Notes: a model not told the origin generated them from the letters alone. A stretch of 64,000 nucleotides of DNA from Mugil cephalus (GCF_022458985.1 NC_061789.1:17960357-18024356), one strand, 5' to 3'. Shown: positions 48,870 to 62,214, numbered from the stretch's first letter. Numbers and translations are program-made.

Positions 48870-51800
48870 TCATCCACTCCTCTTCTCTGCTTCTTCTGCC
48901 TCGGAGGCACCGTTGCTCTCTATAAAAAGAACAAAAGACATTACACAGATCTAAAGCATCTGATTAACTCATCCTCCTCAACCATTCCCAATCAACAGCA
49001 CCATAATCACAAGCAGAGCCCCCAATCAGTGGCAATCTCATCACAATTACTCTGATGCTTGCTGTTGTCACCTCTTTGTCACCCTGTTGCGAGGGCCCCT
49101 ATGACATCACGAGCACACTGTGTTAATTGGCTGTTGGCTGGGTGTTGCTGTGTAGTCGTTTTACCTGCGGCAGGCGCGACGTTGGCGTTCGGTGGGCAAG
49201 GGGCAGGGACGGCAGGCCTGAACACACATAAGTATGCGTCAGTGGATGAGTTTGTCAATGTGGATGGTGTTCAGAAGTTTGAGAATCAAAGAATCAAACA
49301 AGACTCACAGTTCAGTGTCACATTTGATTCATGGATTTAATGAAAAGATGGTCGACGCACTAAACGTTATTACCGCGCCCGCTGCAGAGATTTGAAATAC
49401 TTTTAATACTTTTCTTAACGGGGATCATTTTGCGGGCAGAGAATAAAAACTCTTAGGCACAAATTTGTGCTTGGTTGCAGTGCAACTCTTTTTCTGCACC
49501 TTCTCGTGCTTCTCTAACACTGTTGACAAAAGGTGAGAGCAGGCTCTCCGAGCACAGCTCGGTAGACACGAAGCATCCGTACTCCCCCGACTGTCCTTAA
49601 ATCAGTGGCTCATAAAAATAGGTTCTGGTGACAATGCACTGACAGTGGAGGTGGTGTTGTGACTGCATTGTAAATATATGCGGTTCCTTAAAAGAAGTTT
49701 TAACCTCAGACCATCAAACTTTCTACACATGCATCTATTGTCCGATGGCCGGTTGTCACAGTAAAAATGTAATTACGTTAGGGTGATAGATTGGTAAGAG
49801 AGCGTACACATACTGCGTACACTGAGCCTGGAAATTAGAGGCATGCACAGTTTCTACAGCAAAGTCCTGAATTGAAGTTTCTAGCTAATTTTGCTTAATC
49901 TCTGTTACTCTCGCTTGCTGCGGTGATACACAAACACAAAGATTCCTTTAAATATAGCTCTGCAAACCCTGCAGTAATTAGCAACCATTTCCAAAGCTGC
50001 ATCTCTTTTATTGGGATGATTCTCATTATACTGGTTGAAGCCTTCTCACACAGCGGGTTCCTTCCCACTGAAATCTCATATTTGCTGTCTGTCTAAATTA
50101 AATTTCGGTGCCCGTTATAAAAACTTCTTTGTCTGGCGGCAGGTGATGATTTTATACAAAAGGCTCAAAGCAAATAAATGTGATCACTTAAGCCTTTCAT
50201 TTTGAGCGTGATGAATGCGCCTTCGATTTGATTAATCATTCCGTGAGTTAATTCTCTGCGTCGCGAGTAATGAGTTGCCGTGTGTAGTGTGATGGACCCG
50301 GGGCAGCTCTGATCTGATCACCTGTCTCTGTGTTGCGGCGGGGAAGAGGTGGAGTCTCCCCGGCGGTCCGCTGTGGCCTGGGGCTGGAGCCACGCGGGGT
50401 GGGGCAGGTACAAGGCAGGCTGGTAATAGTGGTGGTACACTTGCGGGTCCGGCTCGTTCTCTGGGATCATAACCTGAGCTCTGGGAGCCTGAGATAGAGG
50501 AGGACAAAAAAAGCTCAGGGTGTCAAACAACTTGGTGACTGCAGAAATGTTATTTTATCCCTGTTACTTATTTTTTATTGTCTTATAAAAAGGGTAATTT
50601 CATGTCTTATCCCATTTTCTTTGTTATTAACTAAAGTAATGGGATAGTAAAGAGGACATATTTTGCTCATTTACGGGCTCATCATTTAATTTTAGAATAG
50701 GTTTGATGTTTCATTGTTCATTGTTCAGTACCTCTCTTTTAGCTCTTTTATCTCCCATATTTCACCTCGACCCTTTTTCCGTGACCTACCTCGGGACCTG
50801 GCGAAGGGCCGGGATATCCAAACGACCCGAGAGCCGACATGGTCATGTTGTTCATGATGACCTGGTGCATCTGAGCGTTCTGGATCATCATCAGCTCCAC
50901 AAGATCTGTTGCACACACATGCACTTATTAATCACCATCTGAGGACCGTCTGATTGCCTCGTCTATTCTACCTGCCTGCTGTTCTGTCCTCTTGCCTTTG
51001 CGGCGGCTAAGTGATTAACCCACATTGTGTCGCGCTGAGGTGGTCATTGTTAGTGGTGCCAAGCTCAGTTTTCTCACCTCCTTGTCGCTCAATATTTGTT
51101 CAGTAATGACTCACCTCCCTAAATTATTTAACTCCTTCCCGGAAATATGAATAGGCTTTTTATTTTATTTATTTATTTATTTATTTTACCAGGCTAAGGA
51201 CTTAGGAAAGTCTATTTGCTGTCACTTGAGAGCTCATTGTGAAGCATTTTTGTCATTCTGTTAAATTATTTATTGCTTGCACCATTGGTTATTTGCTAGC
51301 ACAATGATGCAACATTCTGTAACATGACAAACTGATAGTTTCGTTTTTTTATATATAAATAATGGAGCAATAATATCAGCTAATGTAAGTCTAAGGGCTA
51401 TTCATGCAAAGACACTTGGCTGTGTGCATTTGTCCGGCTGTGAAGAACCAACAGTTGTGAGTTTTTTTTTTTGTTGTTTTTTTTTTTTTAAATATATCAC
51501 CCAGTTCTTTTTGTCAATATTTTTACCTACCTTTACTTTAAGGTTCTGTCCACTCTTCAGATGACAAATTGATGTCTTCCACCACCATGGCAAAACAACA
51601 ATGGTTGCTGTCTCACATTACTGTCTCCAATTAGTGGGGCTAATTGTATAGTTTACACCCTGGAGAAATGCTGTGTATGGTAAGGCCCTTTTTTTCTTAG
51701 AGTGCACAAAATAAAACTGAAAAATATAAAAATGCACTTCCTACATCAGCAAGAGACGGATCCATTACAAGAAAACCTGCTGTAAACATTTTCCACAAGA

Positions 51801-52786
51801 TCCCTTTCCCGTCAGTGACAAGCCACGATTTGGGCCTCAGCAACATGTGATTTTGCAACAAATCGCCTAATTACATGACAGATTTCACTGTGACACTCTC
51901 TGAACTTTTAACAAGCTTTCAAGTTATCACACTAGAAAAAAAAATCTGATTATTTGCGCAGCTTACAGAGACAGGACTCTGGCAGCCATTATAACTATTC
52001 CCTCAAAAAAATCCAGATTTCTTTGACATATTTGGGACACAGCTCTGACTTTAATATCGGTTACTCTATTTGTTTCCTATAAATGGAGAATGCATGGAGA
52101 AGTTTTAAACGAGCCCGCAGCAGCAGCAGCTGAACATGAGTTTAACACTCACATGCAAACTCATGAACACAATTTATACAATTGTCCTAGCTCAAGAATA
52201 GGCCATAAATAATAGATCTGAGTCCTTGCTAGCAGGCTGCTAATGTGACAGACAGGCATGAGCAGCTATAAGTATGCAATCCTGAGATTCGGTTTGTGTG
52301 TGTTGACAGTTTGCCGTACCCTCCTTGACGTGGCCACTGGGCTTAATGGTAGCAGTGGAGCTGGGAGGCATCACAGTTACTGGGAGTTGCTGCAGGATTG
52401 TGGTGTGCTGAGGAGACTGGGGAGGAGAGACGAGACTGTAATGAGGATCTGTGCCTGAAGGCAGACTGGCTGTGAATAAAATGGAGTATCCATCGATACA
52501 GCCAGTGAAGCTCCGCTCCGCAGCAGGGAGGGAATAAAAAATCGAAGCGTTATTTCCTCAAATGCAAACACGACTAAAATCATCACCAGAAATGATTGTA
52601 TGAGGATGTGAAACTTGAGCTCAGTGGCACCTACGACACAAAAAGCAGCAGGTTGTTAAGAGCTCCAGTTCATAAATACTTACACAAAAAAGACGACTAA
52701 ATGTATAACACACTCACAGGAAACGTCTGAAAAGCATGTGGATCATACGGGTGAAAATGCGGATAAACATCTTCTGTCCACTCCAT
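48870..52786 (-). CDS. prr29: PRR29-like proline-rich protein, DUF4587-type (7-exon model)
   Basis: Minus-strand exons in transcript order: 52718-52786, 52587-52630, 52320-52465, 50790-50905, 50322-50488, 49165-49217, 48870-48919. All have GT-AG borders and the phases close exactly (645 nt, 214 aa). The core matches the PRR29/C21orf58 family: IKPSGHVKE joined to DLVELMMIQNAQMHQVIM (human PRR29 VKEDLLELMMLQNAQMHQ). It is followed by a Pro/Tyr/His-rich stretch (PQVYHHYYQPALYLPHP), like the family's FHHHYLP region. The upstream part, TILQQLPVTVMPPSS, resembles C21orf58. The C-terminal exons encode AVPAPCPPNANVAPAA and an acidic end. Exons 3-5 are secure by similarity. Exons 1, 2, 6 and 7 rest on splice sites and phase only. 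If exon 5 is not spliced at 50322, the frame stops at 50318. Function is not established. A prr29 assignment rather than a C21orf58 orthologue is likely, not proven. Confidence 0.68.
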
Positions 52787-53954
52787 GCCAGCGAGATTTA
52801 GCCGAGATTATTTACAGGACGCTCAGCGTGTGACTAGAACCTGTTTGCTCGAGTACAGAGGCACACGGTAGCAAGTTGCCAAGGTGCCAAAAAAAAACAA
52901 CAAGAAACAGTCTGCGCACACATATGCACAGACACTCACCCACACAACACGTACACGCATCTAACAAAACACACGCGCGCTCTCATCCTTCCGTGATCAT
53001 TATATTGACCTACAGTATGCAGCACAGGCTGTTTGTGTAATTAAGCTCACTTTGGAAACCAAACGCAGAGCAGCTGGGAATTCAAAGAAGTGAAACTCTG
53101 CAGTGACTATAAAAAGCATCTACCCTCTCTGGACTTTTGTTAGAAAAATGTTTTACAACTTTGATTCTAATTGGATGTAATTAGTTTTCAGTGACACTGA
53201 TCATCCAGAAACAATATCTACAAATTACATTTAAATTAGGAATTGCAGATATTGATACTCTGGATGAAGTATGGCTGTATTCTTCATTTGTATAATGTAT
53301 AAGTCAAGGAAAGTGATGACATAAGAGATTACAGAGGTCAATCAAACTGTGAGTTTAAAACACCATGGCTTTTTCCCAGCTTACCAGTTAAAATTTGAAC
53401 ACACGTTCTCATTCAATTCCGTGAGAATGACTGGTAGCGTATACTCAAATGTTTTTCCAATGCCTTGGTATATATTTCTGTTTTGTGGTGTGACACTGAA
53501 GCATTTTCACCACGTCAGGTTGACCAGCAGGGGTTTGAAATGGAGGTCAAGTCCATGGAAAGTTTTGCTATTTATTAACTCATTATGCACTAAACATTAG
53601 CAAACAGCACTAACTATACCATAACACACTCAACATACAACCCTCCTACTCAGGTGTTTAAAAGCAGGTTATCAGCCATGACTGTTGAGACAACCAGAAG
53701 GCGAGTACTGACACTGAAAGAAGATTTAAGCATAAGATTACACCAATGAACTATTTTTCCCGCTGTTAGACTGTCTGTCAACTAATTTCCATCTGGCACC
53801 AGTCAATGGTGGAACAGTACCTTCCATATGCACTGAAAAGATGAGTGAGCTAAGTCTGCATACTACGATTCATGATACTTTATTGAGTATTTTTTCCAGC
53901 ACTAAAATGTAAAGTGTAACTACGGAACTGAAGCACTTGTAGGCATTTTCTGAA
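52787..53954. other. Upstream region of the PRR29-like gene
   Basis: This 1.2-kb stretch should contain the promoter of the minus-strand gene, but no distinctive motif stands out. There is a short CA-rich patch near 52917-52980. I see nothing coding. The right edge runs into a Tc1-like element. Confidence 0.5.
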
Positions 53955-56402
53955 TTTAAGTGACATCCCATTCTTAATCCATAGGGTTTAATATGACATT
54001 GGCCCAATGTTTGCAGCTATAACAGCTTTGGTTCTTCTGAGAAGGCTTTCCACAATGTTTAGGGGTGTGTTTATAGGAACTTTTGACCATTCTTCCTGAA
54101 GCACATTTGTAAGGTCAGACACTGATGTTAGACGAGAAGGCCTGGTTCACAGTCTTTGCCCTAATTCATCCCAAAGGTGTTCTATCAGGTTGAGGTCATT
54201 ACTCTGTGCAGGTCAGTCAAGTTCTTCCACACCAAACTCACTCACTTGCTTTGTGCACTGGTGCTCAGTCATGTTGGAATCGGAAGGGGCCATTCAGAAA
54301 AGAGTTAGGAACATGGACTTGTCCAACATCTCTTGGTATGCTGAAGCATTCAGAGTTCCTTTCGCTGGAACTAAAGGGCCAAGGCCAGCTCCTGAAAAAC
54401 AACCCCACACCATAATTCCCCGTCTATACCACAATGCAGTCAGACAAGTAATGTTCTCCTGGCAAACAACCAAACCCAGACTGGTCCATCAGATTACCAG
54501 ATGGAGAAGGTGATTCGTCACTCCAGAGAACGTCTCTACTGCTCTAGAGTCCAGTGGTGCATTTTGCATTGCACTTGGTGATGTTTGGCTCAGATTCAGC
54601 TGCTTGTTCTAATCTGAAGGCAACATGAAGTTTGGAGGTGTGTAGCCATTGACTGCAGAAAGTTGAAGACTTTGAAGCGCACACAATTTGTGACTGTTGC
54701 TGTCGTTGCTGTTACTTCCACTTTGTTATAGTACAGTTGACAGTGGGACGTTTAGTTGTGAGGACATTCCACAGGTGGCATCCTATGACAGTACCATGCT
54801 GGAATTCACTGAGTTCCTGAGAGCGACCCATTCTTTCACAATGTCTGTAGAAGCTGTCTGCATGGCTAGGTGCTTGATCAACACAATTCAATTTTATTTA
54901 TATAGCGTCAATAACAATACAAATTTTCTCAAGACACTTTACAAAAAAACGACCTGAAACCTCCAGAGCAAGCCTAACGGCGCTGGCAAGGAAAAACCTT
55001 GAGCAGAACCCAGCTCATATGGAAGGACCCATCGGCCGAATGCCAGCCGGGTAGAAGCAGAGAAGATCAGGAACATTGACAAACTTCTGTCATAGATACA
55101 TATATCGAGCTGAAGGAAACACGTGGAATCTAATAATACAAGATATAGCTGATGATCTTATGTTTGAGAGTGTAAGAGGAACATGGGCAGATTGGAGAAT
55201 TGTTCGTCCAGGTAGGAGTGGACAACTGCAGGAGGCCATGAAGACTGGGCCGGTTTATGAGGCCACGACAGCCTCCATAGTTTATGGAACTCCGCAGCAC
55301 TCCAGGCGAGAGACCCTCACAAGAAGATGGAGGGGGAGGGGAGGCGCAGGGAGATGCAGTGGTTAGTAATAGAAAACAAATTATAAGAGATTAGAGGACA
55401 GGAGCTTGGTGCTAGAGAAGAGAGAGTAGAGGACATGTCCTTGTGTGTGTTGTCCCTCAGCAGCACCCCAGGCCTATAGCAGCATAACTAAGGGATGGTT
55501 AAGTCCAGCAACTATAAACTTTGTCAAAAAGGTAAGCCTTAGGCCTGACTTTACAAGTAGAGATGGTGTCTGCCTCCCGAACCCAAACTGGGAGCAGGTT
55601 CCATAGGAGAGGAGCCTGATAGGTGAAGGCTCTATCTCCCATTCTGCTTTTAGAAATTCTAGGAACCACAAGTAGACCTGAACTTTAAGATCATAGTGAT
55701 CTGTTGGGACAATATGGTTCTATGAGGTCTTTCAGATATGGTGGAGTTTTACACCTTTGTGGGCCTTGTATGTAAGGAGGAGTTATTTTAAATTCACTTC
55801 TAGATTTTAAAGGGAGTCAATGAAGTGAAGCTAAACCTTGAGTAATAAGATCTGTCTTGCTAATTCCTGTCAGTGCTCTTGCTGCAGCGTTTTGAATCAA
55901 TTGGAGGCTTTTTAAAGAGCTATTTGGACAGCCACACAGTAATGAGTTACAATAATGCAGCCTGGAAGAAACAAATGCATGAACTAGTTTTTCCCCATCA
56001 CTCTGAGAAAGGATGTTGATAATTTTGACGATATTACGAAGGTGAAAAAAAGCAGTCCTGGTCACCTGCTTTATGTGAGAATTAAAGGACATATCCTGGT
56101 CAAACATAGCACGCAGGTTTTTCACAGTAGTACTGGAGGCCAGGGTAATGCCATCCAAATAAACCAGGTAATTAAATAATGAATCTCTGTGATGTTTAGG
56201 GCCAATTACAATGACTTCTGTTTTGTCTAGTTTGTGTAGAGTTTAAAAGTAGAAAATTACAGGTCATGCAAACCTTTATGTCTTTAAAGCATGCTTGGAG
56301 TGTAACCAGCTGTTTAGTTTCATCTGGTTTCGTGGATAAATATAGTTTACACACCTGTGGCTGGAACACCTGAATTCAGTTATCTGGATGGGTGAGCGAG
56401 TA
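53955..56402 (-). mobile_element. Degenerate Tc1/mariner-like transposon, split by a LINE
   Basis: The + strand shows the reverse complement of a common fish Tc1-like element. Recognisable phrases are gcagctataacagctttggt, aaggctttccacaatgttta, catcccaaaggtgttctatc, aacaaccccacaccataatt and cacaggtggcatcctatgac. Transposase frames are broken throughout. The left part runs from 53955 to 54878 (gctaggtgcttgat). The right end resumes at about 56346 with acacctgtggctggaacacc and tgaattcagttatctggatg. Everything between is an inserted L2-like LINE. Neither terminal inverted repeat is intact. Confidence 0.85.
54879..56345 (-). mobile_element. L2-like LINE, 5'-truncated, inserted in the Tc1 element
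   Basis: The 3' end lies at the left (caattcaattttatttatat), as expected for a minus-oriented L2 element with an A/T-rich ttgaattg tail. A 113-codon minus frame at 55817-56158 encodes the C-terminal part of the reverse transcriptase ORF, with the typical phrases FDQDMSFNSHIKQV, FHLRNI, LVHAFVSSRLHYCNSLL and LQLIQNAAAR. The rest of the ORF and the 5' end are missing. It is dead as an autonomous element. Confidence 0.88.
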
Positions 56403-58745
56403 CGAGCCGCAGCGATGCAGAGCTGTGATTGGTCCTCTTGTTAGTAGCATGTTTCTGCTTCAGTATTTCTTGCCGCTTCTCCATCTCCACAATTTACAAA
56501 TTGATTGTTTTGGATCTGGAAGGATGGAACACATTTAAACGCCTATTTAAACCTCAACTCCACACCTTTATTTCTTTAAATTTAGATTTTTTAAGAACCG
56601 ATGTGCCACATACTGCCTATTGCTGTTGGCTAGGTTAGTTAGCTGGTGTCTTCTTGTTGGTTGCTTCTTGGTAGCTGACTGCTGGCCTGCTGGTTGGCTT
56701 TCAGTTGGACAGGGATTCTAAATTTGTTTTGCCTTGGATGTTGGCACAAGGGATTGTAACATCTCGTCCTGTGTAATAGTGAATGAAAGAATTGAAAAAG
56801 CTGCTTGGATGGGTGGTGAAGCGTCTTCAAGAAACCCTACAAGTCCAGTTTTCTTGGATATACCATTCCCTGGATGACTGAGAAAGACACAGATATATCT
56901 AAATAAAAGTGTAACTCGTGCTTTGGTATCTCTTAAATTCTGTTTCTATTCAGAGGTTGAGGGAGCCATGTGTAACAGTGACCTTATTTTAAATTGATCT
57001 TAGAACATTAATATTTATATTTGAAAAGCTATGATTTTGCCATTCGTGTGCATTTATAGCACTCTGAGAACACAACACAGCCAACGGCGTGTGTTTATTA
57101 GACGGCTACAGCCTGAGAACGTCACTATGGCAGACGACGCTAATTAGCACACAGTTTACATTCACTGTACCACTCTGCCTTCCAACTCTCCTTCCCACCC
57201 CACTCGCTGTCAGTGGAAAGGGGCCTCTACACCCCCACTGCATCTCCAGCTCTGTAATTAAAACGCTGTAATCTGGGTGGATCGTCTCTATTTTTAAAAG
57301 CCCCCTGTCATCGTGTGGGCAAAGTGACACAAAGGGAAGCATCAAGCGGTGAATAGGAGGAGGAGGAGGAAGGAGGGAGGGAGGCAGGAAAGGGGGTAGA
57401 TATAGGAACAGCTACAGCAGCAGGTGATGGCCAGCTCTGTGAGAGATGAGAACACTAATAAACTATGTTTAATTGGCAGAATGGCCTAAAGATAAATTGT
57501 CATACTGCTATCCAGGGGCGCCTACGCGTCTACTTTGGAAGATATTTTTCTTTTTTTTTATAGAAAAGACAGAAAAGTGTTGTGAATCCACCAGAAAAGA
57601 ACAGAACGTTTCACAGTGACAGAATATTCAAATCAAATTATCAGCACCGCGAAGAAATTGTGGGCCGCACTCAATATTGATCACCGATCACTCGTCTTTA
57701 CTGTATTTGCGCTAACTGCAAGATAATGTCTTCAATTTACACATTTAGCACGTGCAATGCAGAACAGTTCGTTTTACACTCACAGGTAATATTGTCTCCG
57801 ACAACGTGCTTCCAGTAATCACGATTTCAAGCCTGTGTGGCAAGCCCTGCCTTTAAGGACAGTGAGGTCATGTGAGGTCACGATGTCCTCAGCATGAGCA
57901 CGACTAGGTTATTACTAACACATATACATAGGTGCTATATCAAATATGAATGAGACCCAGTAGCTTTCTCTCACTTAAAAAATCTTTAGGCTGCAGAGGT
58001 ATGACTGAATTATTTGAATTTCTCAGTAATATTTAATCACACTCATGACCATTCACACAGAAGTGGACATCGATGATGGATAAAGGGCTATCTCGTGGCG
58101 TTAGGGATCATTTATTAAAACCCCGGGGATGGTATGAGAGGGCCACGTGTAAAGACACCCCACAGCTCTCTTTGCATCAAGGCAGCATTAACCACATTAG
58201 CCGGATGCTCTGCCGAACGCATTAAAAACAAATGGCATGTCTTCACTATCTGTTGGAACTTTATTAATTTCCCCATTAGCACTCGCTGGAGTCGTCAACA
58301 CTGTAAGTCAGCAGATGGTGACAGAAAGATGGCAGATTTAGTCAAAGTCAAAGCTCGTATCATTAGTCCGTAAGTCTGACTCGGTTTCACCCCTCCTCAC
58401 ACGCGCAGCCCTCTTTTGCCCCCAACCCCCTGCGGCAGCAGCTCAAGAACACGGCCATTACCTTTCCCCGTTCCTATGGCAACACCACCCTGCAGCCCCT
58501 GTGTAGGGATGGCAGCGTGTGTATTTGCGTGTTCGCAGTCACGTGTGAGTGCGCGCGTGTGTGTGTGCATGATGAGCTGAGGTTGGTTTAAGTCATGTCA
58601 CAAAACAGTGCTGTTTTGTTTAACTTTCCCTCACTGCCTGTCAGATTAAATGCGCACAGACATAAGAAAGTTCAGCAACAGCTTTTTTTTTTTTCTTTTC
58701 TTCTTCTTCGGAAACAAGCGCTCCCATTTTACGGTCAAGCACATG
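56403..58745. other. Non-coding stretch
   Basis: I see no recognisable gene. The stretch contains a GGA/GGAA purine tract near 57355-57395 and long non-repetitive sequence. The right end may hold the 3' UTR of the unidentified minus-strand exon at 58746-58883; a TTTATT (AATAAA on -) occurs near 58261. Confidence 0.4.
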
Positions 58746-58883
58746 TTATCGCTGGCTTGTAATAAGTTTCTTTTCCTGAGTGCTCTCTGCTGCGGACTGG
58801 GCCATTAGAAGAGCTTTTGAGATCTCGTGTCTGCTCAACTCTTTGAGGGAAGCAAAAGTTTGAAGCCGCCTCACATCGATGTT
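58746..58883 (-). CDS. Candidate terminal coding exon of an unidentified gene
   Basis: On -, a strong acceptor with a long pyrimidine tract (tttttcttttt, then gccattacag) is followed by 45 open codons and a TAA at 58746-58748. The peptide is amphipathic and charged, with segments FASLKELSRHEISKALLMAQ and STQEKKLI. It looks like real coding sequence rather than a chance frame. I do not recognise the family. It starts in phase 0, which matches the phase-0 donor of the candidate exon at 63593-63727, so both may belong to one minus-strand gene that extends past the right edge of the window. Confidence 0.4.
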   Translation of the reverse strand, partial: NIDVRRLQTFASLKELSRHEISKALLMAQSAAESTQEKKLITSQR

Positions 58884-61800
58884 CTGTAATGGCAAAGAAA
58901 AAGAAAAAAAACGGAGATGAAAGGAGAAGATACATAAAGATGACAAGTGCACGAGAGAGTGACACGACAGAGTTGAAACAGTGAAGGACAGGGCGGGAAG
59001 GGTGTGTTATTCTCTCTTTGGTGGTCCACTGTCTGGCATGTAGGGATGCAGTAGAAAAAGAGCCAGAGAAGCAATGTGAGATAAGGCTTTGAATAAGTCT
59101 CTCGCTTTTTTCTCTTGTCCCTAAGGAGAGGAGTTGACTGGCAGCTTCCCCCCAACACCCCCACCACCGCCACCTCCTCTCTCGGCTGTGGGCAAGCTTT
59201 GTGTAGCGCCTACCACCAACTTGAGCCAATTAACACGCCTCTGTGTGCACTCTCAGTTTATTAATATGTAATAAACTAGTTAGATACCAATTATCTTGCA
59301 TTTGGCCATTTAAGTGTAAGTGGTTGGGGCGGCGGCGTGTCTCGGCTGAGGGGGGGCGGTTTGTAATGATGCTGTGAAACAGGTCAATACAAGTGATTCC
59401 CAGTGGAAATCAATTGGATGAGACAACCAGTGCCCCCAAGAGAGGACTCGGTCATTAGAGGGAAGCATATTAATGCCATTTGCCTCAACACACAATGAGC
59501 TCCCATTCTGTTTACTTTTTGTTCATTGTAGGCTTGATTATTCCCATGATGATCCTCTCCATCTAATGCAGCCAAGCTAGTGTCATTGTGCCTTAACTCG
59601 CTCTCTCCGGTACTCCTCTCTGACTGCCGACTTAATCAGACACAACCTGTGCCAGCCTCCCTTCTCCTATTTTGATCCGATCTCCCCTGTGCAGTACTGT
59701 CTCCTCACTTTGACTGGGCCTATACCCAGACGCAGGATTGACCCACACCTGGTCCTCAGTTAAATAAAGAAATGGAGATGAAAGATTTCGTTTGACTTGC
59801 CACATCTCCAGAGAATTTGATTTAACCTTACCGTGGAAGGGCTTCTGAGCCTTGGCTGTATGCTCCGATTAAAACTTTGAGTAATGCTGGAGGCTCATTA
59901 GATAATTTCATTTAGTTCATAACCTCCTCAAGTAGGAGACATCCTCTAAAACCACTGACTGGTGTACCTGTTCTGCCTCGTTTTTTGTTTCTCACGGTGC
60001 ATAGAAGCTGCAGGATCAGATTGTGGGACCACCTGTGCCGCTAAAGATCACACTACCACTGGCGTTCTCTCTGTTTGTTTCTGTTTATTGCAGACATCTG
60101 TTCCTTTTGAATATGATTAGGCCCTATACACAAAACAGCGCATGTGAGAGCCAACCCTGTGAATACTAAGCAATCATTTGCATATTGTTTATAATGATTC
60201 ATACAAAAGGCACTGGGGTTTGAATTTAATAGTTCTACCTCTTAAAAGTGCAAAACCACAACCTCCTTGAGATTGGGGCTGGCATTAATGTGTTGCATTT
60301 AAAAGCACAAAAGTAACAAAGAGCCTGTTAAGAAATGAATGAGACGGAGGTTAATTAATTTCTTTCAACTATAAAGCTTTTGTTGTCCCCCTGTTTCACT
60401 GGCAAATTTATTTTCCTTTTTATGCCCATGCAGGTCTACATATTTGGTCTACATATTTACTTGATTTATTCTTAAATCAAACAAGAATTTGACGGCGCTG
60501 TCGGTTCAGACTGTGCCTGAGAAAGTTTGGAAAAAGCAGAGACAGATGAAAGGCGTCAGGAGAGGAAGGGACAGCACTGAGAATACACTGGCATACAGAC
60601 AGGAGAGGTTCAGGACCTGGCAAGTGAAAAAGCACAGTGACACATCCCATCTCCCAAAAATACAAAAAATAAATAAATAAATAAAAAATAAAATAAAATA
60701 AAAAATCCTCGGGGGTTATAGCTGACAGCACCGCATTATTACAAATCAACAACAGTCACTCTGGCAAATTATGCTCACATTCAAGCTGGGACTTTGTGTA
60801 GCACAGAGACGCATTTGCGAGTGTGAAATGGTGTAGGTGTATCGTTTGGAGGATACTTTGAAAACGCGTTAATTGAGTTAAGCGTGTGTATGTACGTCGC
60901 CAACTTCTCAGCTCCATGGTGTCGCGGGTAATGGAAATAATGAGGCAATTTGGTTGTTTGTCGTTCATCTTCGCACACATAATAGATTTATTTAAAATGT
61001 CATGAGTTTGAACACAAGGGCTGCTAATTCCCCGCTGGACTGGGTGAGGCAGGAAGTTGGAACACGCGTAGCTTTGACCATGCTTGAGTTTGCAGGAGTT
61101 AAAGTTTTAAAACACATTTTCAATGGACATACTACGTTGTGTTATCATTTGAAATTTTCTGAAAGACCGCCAAGTCATACTATTGTGTGTATGTGCCGGA
61201 GGGAGAGCGGGAGGAGAGAGTGTTTACATCCATCTGTGTGAGATATGAGATACTGTTTCCATTCCTCACCTTCATTGCATGTATTGTTATTACGGCCTCC
61301 TTTGAATACAGCACATCCCATTAGAAACAGATTGAATGGGGCTGAGAAAGGCCACTTCATCCTTGTGGGACCTGCGTCGGCATAGAAAACAGATCTTTTG
61401 TGAGTCTTGCCCCCCTAATCAAAAATACTGAGGGAATTAAAACTGTCCGTGTCCTCAGTGTCTGCCACGCTGACAAATCTGTATCGACCCAATGATCTTC
61501 TCTGTTTTTTCACTCGAAGCCTCATGGGCTTCATGGGAGAGCTACCTTGGTCATGGTTAAAGTTGAATGCCACCGTTGGTTTAATCATCATCATTTCTAC
61601 GGTGATTTCATCGCCAGCAGACTGTTCATTATTTTTTTGTGAGATCTCTTTTGTAAAAGGTCAGTGGTGACGCTTCCAGCAAATGTACAGTTATGGGGGG
61701 AAAGTCTTGAAGCGCAGACAACCTGCCCAAGTGGCACACATGCTGATTGTAAGATTAACACGTTAACGCATCCCCTAATGCAACATTAAACAATTCATAA

Positions 61801-62214
61801 CCTTTTTGTGCACTGCATCCCAGTCTTCATAATTGTGGTTCAGCCACGCGGTGCCGCGATTATTGCAGATCATTCAGGCGGTGAGGGATGAGGGACACTT
61901 GGATTTTCCTCCATCCTGACTCTTTAGCATATGCCTCAGTGGCAGTGGGCGATCGTAGTGTGACACCTTCAGCCGAGAGGGTGAGTAATTTTAATTGACA
62001 CGGAGCCAAGATTCAGAGAAAAATAACACGGTTTGAACTGCTTAGTGCTTGTTTAAATAAGCTCATCACGAAAGAGGCTCTTGTCAGTAACATATCCTGT
62101 GGCCTAATAAAAGGAACATTGTACAACATTGTATGATCAGCTGCAAGGTTCAGTGCAAATGCTGATAATGGCTGATTTATAACGGCATAAAATTTAAAAA
62201 ATGAATTGTTCTAA
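58884..62214. other. Non-coding stretch (possible intron of the unidentified minus-strand gene)
   Basis: I find no further convincing exon. The stretch is A/T-rich and mostly non-repetitive, with an AAATA/AATAA tandem run near 60660-60705. If the candidate exons on either side are spliced together, this is part of a roughly 4.7-kb intron that also contains the Tc1 remnant at 62215-63212. Confidence 0.4.

Noticed and set aside
58329..58373. ATGGCAGATTTAGTCAAAG as a possible gene start
   Set aside because: The context is good, but the frame stops after 14 codons and no donor site keeps it open.
58735..59229. 164-codon minus-strand frame overlapping the 58.7-kb candidate exon
   Set aside because: It runs in a different frame from the exon-like peptide and includes translated pyrimidine tracts. 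The exon model with the strong acceptor explains the region better.
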